Shown one piece after another: positions 33,264 through 41,773 of a stretch of DNA of 47,615 nt. This DNA is from RGIG8700 sp045648505 (GTDB lineage: Bacteria; Bacillota; Clostridia; RGIG6154): assembly GCA_045648505.1 (NCBI GenBank), contig JAZROD010000033.1:1-47615 (forward strand). Reading direction: 5' to 3'. The translations under genes were made by a program, and so were the position numbers. Below the pieces are notes generated by a model. That model searched no databases, was not told the origin of the DNA, and saw only the letters and a program-made list of their open reading frames with translations. Every line of letters begins with the position of its first letter. The first letter of the stretch is position 1.

Positions 33264-34409
33264 TTATTCTCCTTTATATCTTATTTCTCCGCCAAGGATT
33301 GTCATCTTAGCATTAAATTTATCATCTGCAATCATAAAATCTGCTCTCTTACCAACTTCAATTGAGCCGATTTCTTTATCTTCTCCAAGTGCTTTTGCAG
33401 GGTTAAGTGATGCTGCATTAACTGCCTCATAAACTTCAAGACCTGTGTTTTCAAGCACATTTGCAACTGCCTTGTTAAGTTCAAGAACACTACCTGCAAT
33501 TGTTCCGTCAGGCATTAAGCATTTAATACCTTCTTTATGTACAGGCTGACCACCAAGTGTATAGTCACCATCAACCATTCCGCCTGCTCTTATGCAGTCT
33601 GTAATAAGACAGAGTTTGTCTTCTTTAATTTTTGCAATAAGTCCGAAAAGACCTTTATCAATATGGAAAGTATCTGCAATAAGTTCAACAGAAACATTTT
33701 CATCTGAAAGTGCTGAACCAACAACACCAGGATTTCTGTGAGAAAGTGCAGTCATTGCATTGAAAAGATGTGTTGTATGTTTAACGCCTTTTTCAATACC
33801 CTTGTTTGCTTCTTCAAATGTTGCATTTGTGTGACCCATTGAAACAAGAACGCTTCCGTCTTTTGCAACTTTTTCAATAGCTTCAAGTGCACCGTCAACT
33901 TCAGGAGCAACTGTGAAAAGCTTTACTATATCTTTATTCGCAAGAATGAAATCTGCATCTGGTCTTAAAATGTGTTCTTCTGCCTGAGCACCTTTCTTTG
34001 ATGGGTTAATGAATGGACCTTCACTGTTAACACCAAGAATTCTTGCACCGTAGTATTCGCCTTTATTTTTAACTGTTCTTACTGCATCAAAAGCAGTTTC
34101 AATTTCTTTTTTAGAAACAGTCATTGTTGTAGGACACCAAGCGGTTACACCATTTTTAATGATGCCTTCTGCCATTTTTTCAATTCCTTCAACATCACCG
34201 TCTGAAACATCTGCTCCAAGATAGCCGTGAATATGCATATCCACAAGACCCGGGCAAACATATTTTCCTTCTGCATCTATGATTTCATAGTCTGCAGTAT
34301 TTATTTCGCTTACATCTGCAATCTTCTGAATCTTTTCATCAAAAATAACTGCGAGATTTTCTTTGACGCTGTCTTTTAAAACAACCTTGCCGTTAATAAT
34401 ACATTTCAT
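33264..34409 (-). CDS. nagA: N-acetylglucosamine-6-phosphate deacetylase
   Basis: A 381-residue amidohydrolase converting GlcNAc-6-phosphate to glucosamine-6-phosphate and acetate. Metal and active-site motifs are VDMHIHGYLGADVSDG (His59, His61), NSEGPFINPSKKGAQ, SMGHTNATFEEA, HLFNAM and the catalytic Asp in LITDCIRAGG. AAGGAG lies ahead of the ATG. It heads an operon with the ROK-like gene. No nagB is in the window. Confidence 0.95.
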   Translation of the reverse strand: MKCIINGKVVLKDSVKENLAVIFDEKIQKIADVSEINTADYEIIDAEGKYVCPGLVDMHIHGYLGADVSDGDVEGIEKMAEGIIKNGVTAWCPTTMTVSKKEIETAFDAVRTVKNKGEYYGARILGVNSEGPFINPSKKGAQAEEHILRPDADFILANKDIVKLFTVAPEVDGALEAIEKVAKDGSVLVSMGHTNATFEEANKGIEKGVKHTTHLFNAMTALSHRNPGVVGSALSDENVSVELIADTFHIDKGLFGLIAKIKEDKLCLITDCIRAGGMVDGDYTLGGQPVHKEGIKCLMPDGTIAGSVLELNKAVANVLENTGLEVYEAVNAASLNPAKALGEDKEIGSIEVGKRADFMIADDKFNAKMTILGGEIRYKGE

Positions 34410-34526
34410 AAAGTTTTCTCCTTTCCATATATCCCTAATTTAAATTTAACATAAAACTATATAAATTTCAACATAAATTTAGACTTAAAATTATATTATT
34501 TCCGATATTCTATATAAAAAGTATAT

Positions 34527-34558
34527 AAAAAAGAGGCAAATATTAAAATTCACCTCTT
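34527..34558 (-). terminator. Terminator after the second MATE gene
   Basis: On the minus strand AAGAGG pairs with CCTCTT across a 16-nt loop and is followed by TTTT. The nagA promoter must lie between here and 34410; TTGAAA is a weak -35 candidate. Confidence 0.65.
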
Positions 34559-34564
34559 CAAATT

Positions 34565-35932
34565 TCACATCTCATCTGCGAGAGTTTTTCTTTTTTTCCA
34601 TTTCCCGCAAAGGAAATATATCATACTTGGTACTGCATATCCATATGGTGCTAAAGCATAACCAAGAACGAATCCGAAGAATCCCATATTAAGTGCAACA
34701 CCAAAGAGCCAACTTAATCCGATTCTTAAAAATACTCCGTCAAGAAGTGCTAAAGCCATTGAAAGCTTTGCATTTCCTATACCCTGAATAAATGCTCCGC
34801 TTCCGCGCATAACGCCAAAGGCAGGAAACATCCACAGTATTGCACTTATGAAGGTTGCGCTCATATTATGAACATTAACATCATCGGAGAAAAGCATAAA
34901 CATCTGTTTTCCGAAGCAAATATATAAAGTCATAAAAAACACTGTAAGCACCAACGAATAAAGCCACGCCCAATAAACAATTTTAGTTGCTCTTTCATTC
35001 TGCTTTGCCGCAATATTCTGACTTATCATAGGCATTGCCGCATACTGAATACCCTGAGATATTTTATTTACTATATCATCAATTCTTCCGCCAACGCCAA
35101 AGGTTGCAGATGCAACTACGCCTACCTGATTTATCATAGAATTAACAAAAATCATTGAAATATTTATAAATCCCGATTGAACCGCCATAGGCGCTCCAAG
35201 AGATATAATCATTTTTGCATAATGCTTTTCAAGAATGAAATTTTCTTTTCTGAAATTAAAGCCGAACTGTTCTTTATGCTTATACAAATAATATATTGAG
35301 AACATAAACGAAGCCGCCTGACCGATAATTGTTGCCCACGCAGCACCTGCAACACCCCATCCTAAAAAGCCTGTGAATAAAATATCAAGCACAAGGTTTA
35401 CAAATGATGCAATAACGATAAAAAGAAGTGGTCTTTTAGAATCGCCCATTCCTCTTAAAACCGCAGATACCATATTGTACCCTGCAGTAAAAATCATTCC
35501 TGCCCCACATATTATAAGATACTCAACCGCCATTTTATGAGATTCAACAGGCACATTCATTGTTCTTAAAATAGTGTTGCTGAAAGGAATAATGATTGCC
35601 GAAAATATAAGTGCCAGAATCATAAGAATACTGAAAAGTGTTCCTATAATATGATTCATTCTATCTTTTTTATTTGCTCCAAGCGCCTGCGAAACAAGCA
35701 CCTGACCTGCATTTGAAACACCAAGACATACCATTGTTGCAAAGTTTACAATCTGACTGCTCTGTGCAACTGCTGAAAGACCTGCAGTTCCTACATATTT
35801 TCCTACAATCATCATATCTATTGTGCTGTAGAAAACCTGCAGTGCATTTGATGCCATAAAAGGCAATGTAAACAACAAAAGTTGTTTTGGTATGTTTCCC
35901 TGTGTAAAATCTTTTGTAATTTTCTTACTCAT
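34565..35932 (-). CDS. MATE family exporter, second copy
   Basis: A 455-residue polytopic protein with about twelve membrane segments and the MATE signatures LLLFTLPFMASNALQVFYST, SNAGQVLVSQALGANKKDR and MVSAVLRGMGDSKRP. It differs clearly from the MATE protein at 10955. It belongs to the NorM/DinF-like superfamily of drug/cation antiporters, substrate unknown. It lies 14 bp after the YitT gene on the same strand and is probably cotranscribed from the promoter at 36847-36874. Confidence 0.92.
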   Translation of the reverse strand: MSKKITKDFTQGNIPKQLLLFTLPFMASNALQVFYSTIDMMIVGKYVGTAGLSAVAQSSQIVNFATMVCLGVSNAGQVLVSQALGANKKDRMNHIIGTLFSILMILALIFSAIIIPFSNTILRTMNVPVESHKMAVEYLIICGAGMIFTAGYNMVSAVLRGMGDSKRPLLFIVIASFVNLVLDILFTGFLGWGVAGAAWATIIGQAASFMFSIYYLYKHKEQFGFNFRKENFILEKHYAKMIISLGAPMAVQSGFINISMIFVNSMINQVGVVASATFGVGGRIDDIVNKISQGIQYAAMPMISQNIAAKQNERATKIVYWAWLYSLVLTVFFMTLYICFGKQMFMLFSDDVNVHNMSATFISAILWMFPAFGVMRGSGAFIQGIGNAKLSMALALLDGVFLRIGLSWLFGVALNMGFFGFVLGYALAPYGYAVPSMIYFLCGKWKKRKTLADEM

Positions 35933-35946
35933 TTTCTGCTCCGATT

Positions 35947-36807
35947 TTAAATGTTGGCTTTAAATACATCAGCCACTTCTGTAATTGTTATATATGCCAG
36001 TTCATCTACTGTGTGAACAATATCCTTCATCTTTGAAATCTGGAAACGGTCAAGAATGAAATAAACCATTGTTTTATCTTTATTTGAATAACCGCCCTTT
36101 ACCGCAATTTTTGTAACACCGCTTCCGAACACATCCATAAGTTCTTTGCAGATTTCATCAGGCTTTGATGTTATAATCATTGCCGCTTTTGAACGGTCAA
36201 GACCTTCTACAATAAAGTCGATGGTTTTAAGTCCCGCCGCATAAGTTACTATTGAATACAAAGGAAGAATCCAACTGCCTCTTACTATACCGCAGATTAT
36301 ATATAAGATGACATTATAAACCATTACAAATGTGCCTACTGTAACCCCAAGTTTTTTTGCGAAAATTACTGACATAACTTCAACGCCATCAATAGCGCCG
36401 CCATATCTGATTGTAATACCGCTGCCGATACCTGAAATCACACCACCGAACAATGCGCAAAGAAGAAGGTCATCCCCTGCAAGTGGTGATGCCAAAGACA
36501 CATCAATCGGAAGTACATCCGTTATAAGCCACGCTCCAAGTGAGTAAATAATAACCGTGTAAACAGAATAGAAAGTAAAAGCTTTACCTTGTTTCTTATA
36601 TCCGAAAATAAAAAGCGGTATATTGATTAACACAAGAAACAAAGAAAGGGTAAGCCACGGAGGCGTTATCTGTGACAAAAGCATAGCAGTACCGGAAATA
36701 CCACTGTCGTAAAGCTTAACAGGTGCTAAAAATACTGTTACGCCAAATGCATTTATAAGACCCGCTATCGTAAGCATAATTAAATTCTTGATTTTTATTC
36801 TGTTCAT
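35947..36807 (-). CDS. YitT family membrane protein (DUF161 + DUF2179)
   Basis: A 286-residue protein with five to six N-terminal membrane segments (LMLTIAGLINAFGVTVFLAP, GISGTAMLLSQI) containing the glycine-rich GGVISGIGSGITIRYGGAID, and a C-terminal soluble DUF2179 domain (about 210-286). The family is common in Firmicutes and its function is not settled. AAGGAG precedes the ATG. It is the first gene of a two-gene unit with the MATE exporter. Confidence 0.9.
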   Translation of the reverse strand: MNRIKIKNLIMLTIAGLINAFGVTVFLAPVKLYDSGISGTAMLLSQITPPWLTLSLFLVLINIPLFIFGYKKQGKAFTFYSVYTVIIYSLGAWLITDVLPIDVSLASPLAGDDLLLCALFGGVISGIGSGITIRYGGAIDGVEVMSVIFAKKLGVTVGTFVMVYNVILYIICGIVRGSWILPLYSIVTYAAGLKTIDFIVEGLDRSKAAMIITSKPDEICKELMDVFGSGVTKIAVKGGYSNKDKTMVYFILDRFQISKMKDIVHTVDELAYITITEVADVFKANI

Positions 36808-36846
36808 TTAAAACTCCTTAATTTTTTTGTAAACATAGCTAGTTAT

Positions 36847-36874
36847 ATTATACCAAATTTCACTATCTTGTCAA
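36847..36874 (-). promoter_or_regulatory. Promoter of yitT-MATE
   Basis: Minus strand TTGACA (36874-36869), 16-bp spacer, TATAAT (36852-36847), directly beyond the terminator of the previous gene. Confidence 0.82.
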
Positions 36875-36876
36875 TA

Positions 36877-36903
36877 AAAAAGCGGTTCAAAGAACCGCTT
36901 TTT
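36877..36903 (-). terminator. Terminator after the CofE-like gene
   Basis: A perfect stem AAAAGCGGTTC / GAACCGCTTTT with loop AAA, one base from the stop codon. Confidence 0.92.
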
Positions 36904-36904
36904 G

Positions 36905-38095
36905 TTAGTCTGTCATATTATCAAAGTAACCCTGAACAAGGATGATTGGTGTACCTTTGTCACCTGAACCGCTTGTTAAGTCACAAAGTGAACCGATAAG
37001 GTCTGTAAGTCTTCTTGGTGTTGTTCCCTGAGATGCCATATTTCCCACAAGGTTATCACCTTTCTGCTTGATTGCTTCTGCAATAGCATTCTTTAATTCT
37101 TCGCCCTTAAGGTCTGCAAAGTCATTATCTGCAAGATATTTAAGTTTTAATTCGTTTGGTGTTCCTTCAAGACCTTTTGTGTAAGCAGGTGATACAACAG
37201 GGTCTGCAAGTTCCCAGATTTTGCCCATTGGGTCTTTAAACGCACCATCACCATATACCATAACTTCAATGTGCTTACCTGTACGATCCATAAACTGTTT
37301 CTGAATATTTTCAACAAGGTCAAAGCAATCCTGTGGGAAAAGCTTGATTGTGTCTTCTGTTGATTTGTTTGAACCTAAAAGACCATATCTTTCATTAAAT
37401 CCGCTTCCGTCAACTGACTGATTTAAGATTTCGTCCATGCCAACAACGCATTTTGCACCTGCAGCTTTAAGAATTCTCTTTGTACGTGCACGGCTGTGAA
37501 TATCACAGTTTAATACACAGTCTGTATATTTAAGAATTGCTCTTGCATCATTTGCAAGAATGATTTCAACATCAGCACCACATTCTTTGATTAAATCGCC
37601 ATAGTATTTAACATAATCAACGCCAGTGAAAGGATGCTTGTTTTCACCGAATAATTCTCTGTATTTTGCTTCGCTTAATACATCTGAATATGGGTTAACA
37701 CCTGCTTCGTCAAGCTGGTCAAGTGAAACTAAAGCATTACCAACTTCATCACTTGGATAGTTAAGCATTAAAACGATTTTTTTAGCGCCTTTTGCGATAC
37801 CTTTTAAACATATTGAAAAACGGTTACGGCTTAAAATCGGGAATATAACACCGATTGTTTCGCCACCAAGTTTTGCTTTTACATCTTTTGCAATTGCATC
37901 AATTGATGCATAGTTACCCTGAGCACGTGCAACAACAGATTCTGTTACTGCAACAACATCACGGTCACGAAGGTCAAAGTTTTCTGACTGAGCCGCTTCA
38001 ATTACGCTGTTTACAACGATTGAGCCAATGTCATCACCTTCACGGATAATAGGACAACGAACACCTCTTGAGACTGTTCCGATTTTTCTTTCCAT
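36905..38095 (-). CDS. CofE-like protein (F420-0:gamma-glutamyl ligase family)
   Basis: A 396-residue protein I recognise as the coenzyme F420-0:L-glutamate ligase (CofE) fold: CPIIREGDDIGSIVVNSV, RDVVAVTESVVARAQGNY, ILSRNRFSICLKGIAKGAKK, and GDGAFKDPMGKIWELADPVV. CofE itself is about 250 residues, so this is a longer form. Anaerobic gut Clostridia are not known F420 producers and no other F420 gene is nearby, so it probably adds an amino acid to another acceptor. A LysR regulator is divergent from it across a 103-bp control region. The family call is firm; the function is unknown. Confidence 0.8.
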   Translation of the reverse strand: MERKIGTVSRGVRCPIIREGDDIGSIVVNSVIEAAQSENFDLRDRDVVAVTESVVARAQGNYASIDAIAKDVKAKLGGETIGVIFPILSRNRFSICLKGIAKGAKKIVLMLNYPSDEVGNALVSLDQLDEAGVNPYSDVLSEAKYRELFGENKHPFTGVDYVKYYGDLIKECGADVEIILANDARAILKYTDCVLNCDIHSRARTKRILKAAGAKCVVGMDEILNQSVDGSGFNERYGLLGSNKSTEDTIKLFPQDCFDLVENIQKQFMDRTGKHIEVMVYGDGAFKDPMGKIWELADPVVSPAYTKGLEGTPNELKLKYLADNDFADLKGEELKNAIAEAIKQKGDNLVGNMASQGTTPRRLTDLIGSLCDLTSGSGDKGTPIILVQGYFDNMTD

Positions 38096-38111
38096 AATAA
38101 TTCCTCCCGTA

Positions 38112-38140
38112 TTGACTTTTCTTACAGATACTATTATAAT
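38112..38140 (+). promoter_or_regulatory. lysR promoter in a shared control region
   Basis: TTGACT (38112-38117), 17-bp spacer, TATAAT (38135-38140). The bases ATTATA at 38134-38139 give a -10 box on the other strand too, so both divergent promoters may overlap. ATTGTTGT and ACAACAGTAAT (about 38143-38185) form a loose dyad that could bind the LysR protein. Confidence 0.75.
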
Positions 38141-38198
38141 ACAATTGTTGTCATTAGTAAAATAGATAATACTTACAACAGTAATAAGGAGAGCTTAT

Positions 38199-39086
38199 AT
38201 GAAAACAAAACTTGACTATTACCGAATATTCTATGAAACCGCAAGACATTCTTCCTTTTCTACTGCCGCACAACATTTATATATTTCCCAGTCTGCCATC
38301 TCCCAATGCATACACCAGCTTGAAAAGGACCTTGGGACAAATTTGTTTGTGCGATCAAGACGAGGTATTTCACTTACAAAAGAAGGAACTCTTCTTTTTC
38401 AGAAAATAGAAAGCGCAATGCAAACTATTGAGCAAGGCGAAATGCTCCTTGCAAGACTTCACCATTTAGACAGTGGTTCTCTTACAATCGCCGCAGGTGA
38501 TACCATCACAACACATTTTCTTTTGCCATATCTTGAAAAGTTTCACGCACTTTATCCTGAAATCAAAATCGAAATGGCAAACTCATACTCTCATCATATG
38601 CTCCAGATGGTAAAAGAAGGACAATCAGAACTTGCATTTATCAATATGCCCATTGAGGAGGATAAAGAGCTTTGTGTTATCCCCTGCAAAGAAATTCAGG
38701 ATATTTTTATATGTGGTGCAGAATTTAATAAAAAGCAAAGCTATTCCTGGCAGGACATCTCAAAAGAGCAACTTATTCTTCTTGAAGAAAATTCAAGTTC
38801 AAGACACTTTTTAAATGAAAACTTTGCAAAAAAAAGAATACCGCTTAAGCCTCATATTGAGATTGCGGCACACGAACTTTTAATAAGATTTGCATCCATT
38901 CATTTAGGTGTTTCCTGCGTTGTTAAGGAATTCACACAAGAAGCTTTAAATTCAGGCAAGGTAAAAGAAATTCCACTTAATCCGCCACTTCCCAAAAGAC
39001 ATATCGGTTGCGCATATCTTAAGCACAACAATCTGTCTTTAGCAGCACAAGCCTTTTTAAAATTGATGCAAGGCGAAAAAAAATAA
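38199..39086 (+). CDS. LysR-family transcriptional regulator
   Basis: A 295-residue regulator with an N-terminal winged helix (FSTAAQHLYISQSAISQCIH at about 20-39, LGTNLFVRSRRGISLTKEG) and a C-terminal periplasmic-binding-like effector domain (about 90-290). Divergent orientation to the CofE-like gene suggests it controls that gene and itself. AAGGAGAG precedes the ATG. It ends in a terminator shared with the convergent fucosidase gene. Confidence 0.93.
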   Translation: MKTKLDYYRIFYETARHSSFSTAAQHLYISQSAISQCIHQLEKDLGTNLFVRSRRGISLTKEGTLLFQKIESAMQTIEQGEMLLARLHHLDSGSLTIAAGDTITTHFLLPYLEKFHALYPEIKIEMANSYSHHMLQMVKEGQSELAFINMPIEEDKELCVIPCKEIQDIFICGAEFNKKQSYSWQDISKEQLILLEENSSSRHFLNENFAKKRIPLKPHIEIAAHELLIRFASIHLGVSCVVKEFTQEALNSGKVKEIPLNPPLPKRHIGCAYLKHNNLSLAAQAFLKLMQGEKK

Positions 39087-39105
39087 GCCCGAGGGGCTTA
39101 TTTTT
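39079..39105. terminator. Bidirectional terminator between lysR and fucosidase genes
   Basis: A perfect 12-bp stem AAAAATAAGCCC / GGGCTTATTTTT with loop GAG. It overlaps the lysR stop codon. Confidence 0.92.
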
Positions 39106-40379
39106 TATGCTTTTATGGCTTCACCTTTTCCACGATACATTTCAATTTCATCTTCAAGCTCTACCTTGATAACGGTACAAACATCGTTTGTAACCTTTTC
39201 AGGAAGCTCAATATAAGTAATACCCGGAATTGCAAGGAAACCCTTTCCTCTATTGTGATTAAGCTCTGTGTTTGTTTCATCTCCAAGAACTGTTACTCTC
39301 TTAACCGGAGTAATAAGTCCTTTGATCTGAATTTCATCGATAGGCTTTTCATAGTAGAAAAGATAAAGTGTCTTTTTATCTTTTGAGAGTGTTGACGGAC
39401 CATAGTAATGTCCAAAATCAAGTCCCTTTTGTGTTTGGTAAATAGCTTCACTTCTTGGCTCAATCCACTGACCAAGCGCAGTAAGAAGTTTTTCGTCTTC
39501 TTCTCTTATGGTGCCGTCTGGCTTTGGACCTATATCAAGAAGGAGATTACCACCTGCACCTATACATTCTGTGAAGATTTTTACTATCTGTCTTAATGAC
39601 TTATAGTTATGGTCACTTTCTACATAACCCCAGTTATCGTTAAGAGTCATACAAAGTTCCCATGGTCCTTCAGGCGGAACAATAGGAACACCCTGTTCAG
39701 GACATTCATAGTCACCGTACTCCCCGATTCTTTCATTAACAAGAGTTTCAGGGCTTAAAGATCTTATGTATTCTCTCATTTCTTTAAATTTCCACTGTTC
39801 TGATGTTCTTTCCCACACACCATCAAACCATAAAAGGTCAATTTTACCAAATTCGGTCAAAAGTTCTTTAAGCTGTGCTCTGTGGAACTTTAAAAATCTT
39901 TCCCATTTTTCAAAATCATCGGGAACACCTTCTGGTGGTGCAGTAAATTTATTTGTTGCCCACCATTCTGTACTGTTTGGATGTATACAAGCATAGTCAG
40001 GATGATTCCAGTCAAGGTGAGAAAAGTAATATCCAACTTTAAGACCTGCATTTCTCATAGCTTCAGTATATGGCGCTAACACATCTCTTTTTGCAGGTGT
40101 TTTTTTAACAACATTAAGGTCGCTTTCTTTTGTATCCCAAAGTGCAACACCATCGTGATGTTTAGTTGTTAAAACTGTATATTTTGCTCCTGCTTTTTTG
40201 AAAAGTTCTGCCCATTTTTCAGGGTCATAATTCTCTGCGGTAAAACCATCAAGCTGAGCCATATAATCTTCATAGCTTATATCTCCGTTATAAAAGGACC
40301 AGCTTTCCATTACGCCTTTAACACCGTAAATACCCCAGTGCATAAATATACCAAGTTTTGCTTCATTAAACCATCTCAT
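39105..40379 (-). CDS. Alpha-L-fucosidase, GH29
   Basis: A 424-residue retaining glycosidase releasing L-fucose. Motifs are KLGIFMHWGIYGV, TTKHHDGVALWDT, GYYFSHLDWNHPDY and the nucleophile Asp186 in LLWFDGVWE. A C-terminal beta-sandwich follows from about residue 330. There is no signal peptide, so it acts inside the cell on imported oligosaccharides. It is the last gene of the uxaB-uxaA-uxaC operon, 14 bp after uxaC, linking fucoside removal with uronate breakdown as expected for pectin side chains. No fucose-catabolic genes are in the window. Confidence 0.92.
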   Translation of the reverse strand: MRWFNEAKLGIFMHWGIYGVKGVMESWSFYNGDISYEDYMAQLDGFTAENYDPEKWAELFKKAGAKYTVLTTKHHDGVALWDTKESDLNVVKKTPAKRDVLAPYTEAMRNAGLKVGYYFSHLDWNHPDYACIHPNSTEWWATNKFTAPPEGVPDDFEKWERFLKFHRAQLKELLTEFGKIDLLWFDGVWERTSEQWKFKEMREYIRSLSPETLVNERIGEYGDYECPEQGVPIVPPEGPWELCMTLNDNWGYVESDHNYKSLRQIVKIFTECIGAGGNLLLDIGPKPDGTIREEDEKLLTALGQWIEPRSEAIYQTQKGLDFGHYYGPSTLSKDKKTLYLFYYEKPIDEIQIKGLITPVKRVTVLGDETNTELNHNRGKGFLAIPGITYIELPEKVTNDVCTVIKVELEDEIEMYRGKGEAIKA

Positions 40380-40393
40380 AAGTGTGTTTCTCC

Positions 40394-41761
40394 TTAAAAT
40401 TTGAAGTAGTTTTTAGCATTATTATAGCATACGCCTTTAACAATTTCTTCAAGCATTTCTTCATCGTTTGGATATTCACCATTATCAACCCAGGTACCGA
40501 TAAGGTTACAGAATATTCTTCTGAAATATTCGTGTCTTGTGTATGATACAAAGCTTCTTGAGTCTGTAAGCATACCAACAAATCTGCTTAACATTCCAAG
40601 GTTAGCTAAAGCCTTCATCTGTTCAACCATACCATCTCTCTGGTCATTGAACCACCAGCCTGAACCAAACTGAATTTTACCCATTGCAGTTGTTCCCTGG
40701 AAGCAACCAAGAATTGTTCCTAAAACATAGTTATCCTTTGGATTTAATGTATATAAAATTGTTTTTGGTAAATAATCATCAATTTCAAGATTATCAAGGA
40801 ATTTAGCAAGGCTTTCTGCAATACAAAGGTCATTGATTGAATCATAACCTGTGTCAGGACCAAGCTTGTTATACATTTTTGTATTGTTGTTTCTAAGTGC
40901 GCCGATATGAAGCTGCATTGTCCAGTCTCTTTCTGTGTATTCTTTAGCACAGTGCTTTAAAACTGCAGTTTTGTATGCATCTTCCTCTTCTTTTGTAAGA
41001 GCTTCACCTGCCATTTTCTTATTGAACGCTGCAGCAGGATCGCCAATTGCAAAAGGAACATATTCAAGTGCGTGGTCTGAAAGCTTACATCCGTTTTCTG
41101 CGAAGAAAGCAATTTTTTCTGAAAGAATTCTTAAAACATCTTCATAGCTTTCTGCACCCATCTGCTTAATGTATGGAACAAAAGTATCTTTGCCGATTTC
41201 AACTGCTTTGTCAGGTCTGAATGTTGGAAGAACTTTTGTTTTAAAACCCTCTTCTCTTAACTGTTTGTGGTATTCAAGACTATCAAGTGGGTCATCTGTT
41301 GTGCAGATAACTTCAACATTTGATTTTAAAATAAGCTGTTTTGCTGAAAATTCATCTTTAGCAAGAAGCTCATTACATTTATCCCAAACTTTCTTGGCAT
41401 TTTTGCCTGAAAGAGGTTCGTCAATACCGAAATATCTTTTAAGCTCTAAATGTGTCCAGTGATAAAGTGGATTTCCGATTAAATAAGGAACAGTTTTTGC
41501 CCATGCTTCAAATTTTTCGTATTCGTCACCATTACCAGTAATTAATTCTTCATCAAAACCATTTGTTCTTATCTGTCTCCATTTATAATGGTCTCCCCCA
41601 AGGAACAAATCATAAGCATTTCTGAATTTATAATCCTCTGCAATCATTTTTGGACTTAAGTGGCAATGATAGTCAATGATTGGCATATCTTTACCGTACT
41701 TTTCAAAAAGCTTTTTACCTGTTTTGCTTGTAAACATAAATTTATCGTTAATGATACCCAT
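40394..41761 (-). CDS. uxaC: Uronate (glucuronate/galacturonate) isomerase
   Basis: A 455-residue amidohydrolase-fold isomerase converting D-galacturonate to tagaturonate and D-glucuronate to fructuronate. MPIIDYHCHLSPKMIAED carries the metal-binding HxH; GDHYKWRQIRTNG, EVICTTDDPLDSL, MQLHIGALRNNN and RFVGMLTDSRSF are family signatures. RBS GGAGA precedes the ATG. It is the third gene of the hexuronate operon, 12 bp after uxaA. Confidence 0.96.
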   Translation of the reverse strand: MGIINDKFMFTSKTGKKLFEKYGKDMPIIDYHCHLSPKMIAEDYKFRNAYDLFLGGDHYKWRQIRTNGFDEELITGNGDEYEKFEAWAKTVPYLIGNPLYHWTHLELKRYFGIDEPLSGKNAKKVWDKCNELLAKDEFSAKQLILKSNVEVICTTDDPLDSLEYHKQLREEGFKTKVLPTFRPDKAVEIGKDTFVPYIKQMGAESYEDVLRILSEKIAFFAENGCKLSDHALEYVPFAIGDPAAAFNKKMAGEALTKEEEDAYKTAVLKHCAKEYTERDWTMQLHIGALRNNNTKMYNKLGPDTGYDSINDLCIAESLAKFLDNLEIDDYLPKTILYTLNPKDNYVLGTILGCFQGTTAMGKIQFGSGWWFNDQRDGMVEQMKALANLGMLSRFVGMLTDSRSFVSYTRHEYFRRIFCNLIGTWVDNGEYPNDEEMLEEIVKGVCYNNAKNYFKF

Positions 41762-41773
41762 TTTAATCTCTCC

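Noticed and set aside
36905..38095. True F420 biosynthesis gene
   Set aside because: No companion F420 gene is in the window and the protein is longer than CofE, so only fold-level similarity is claimed.
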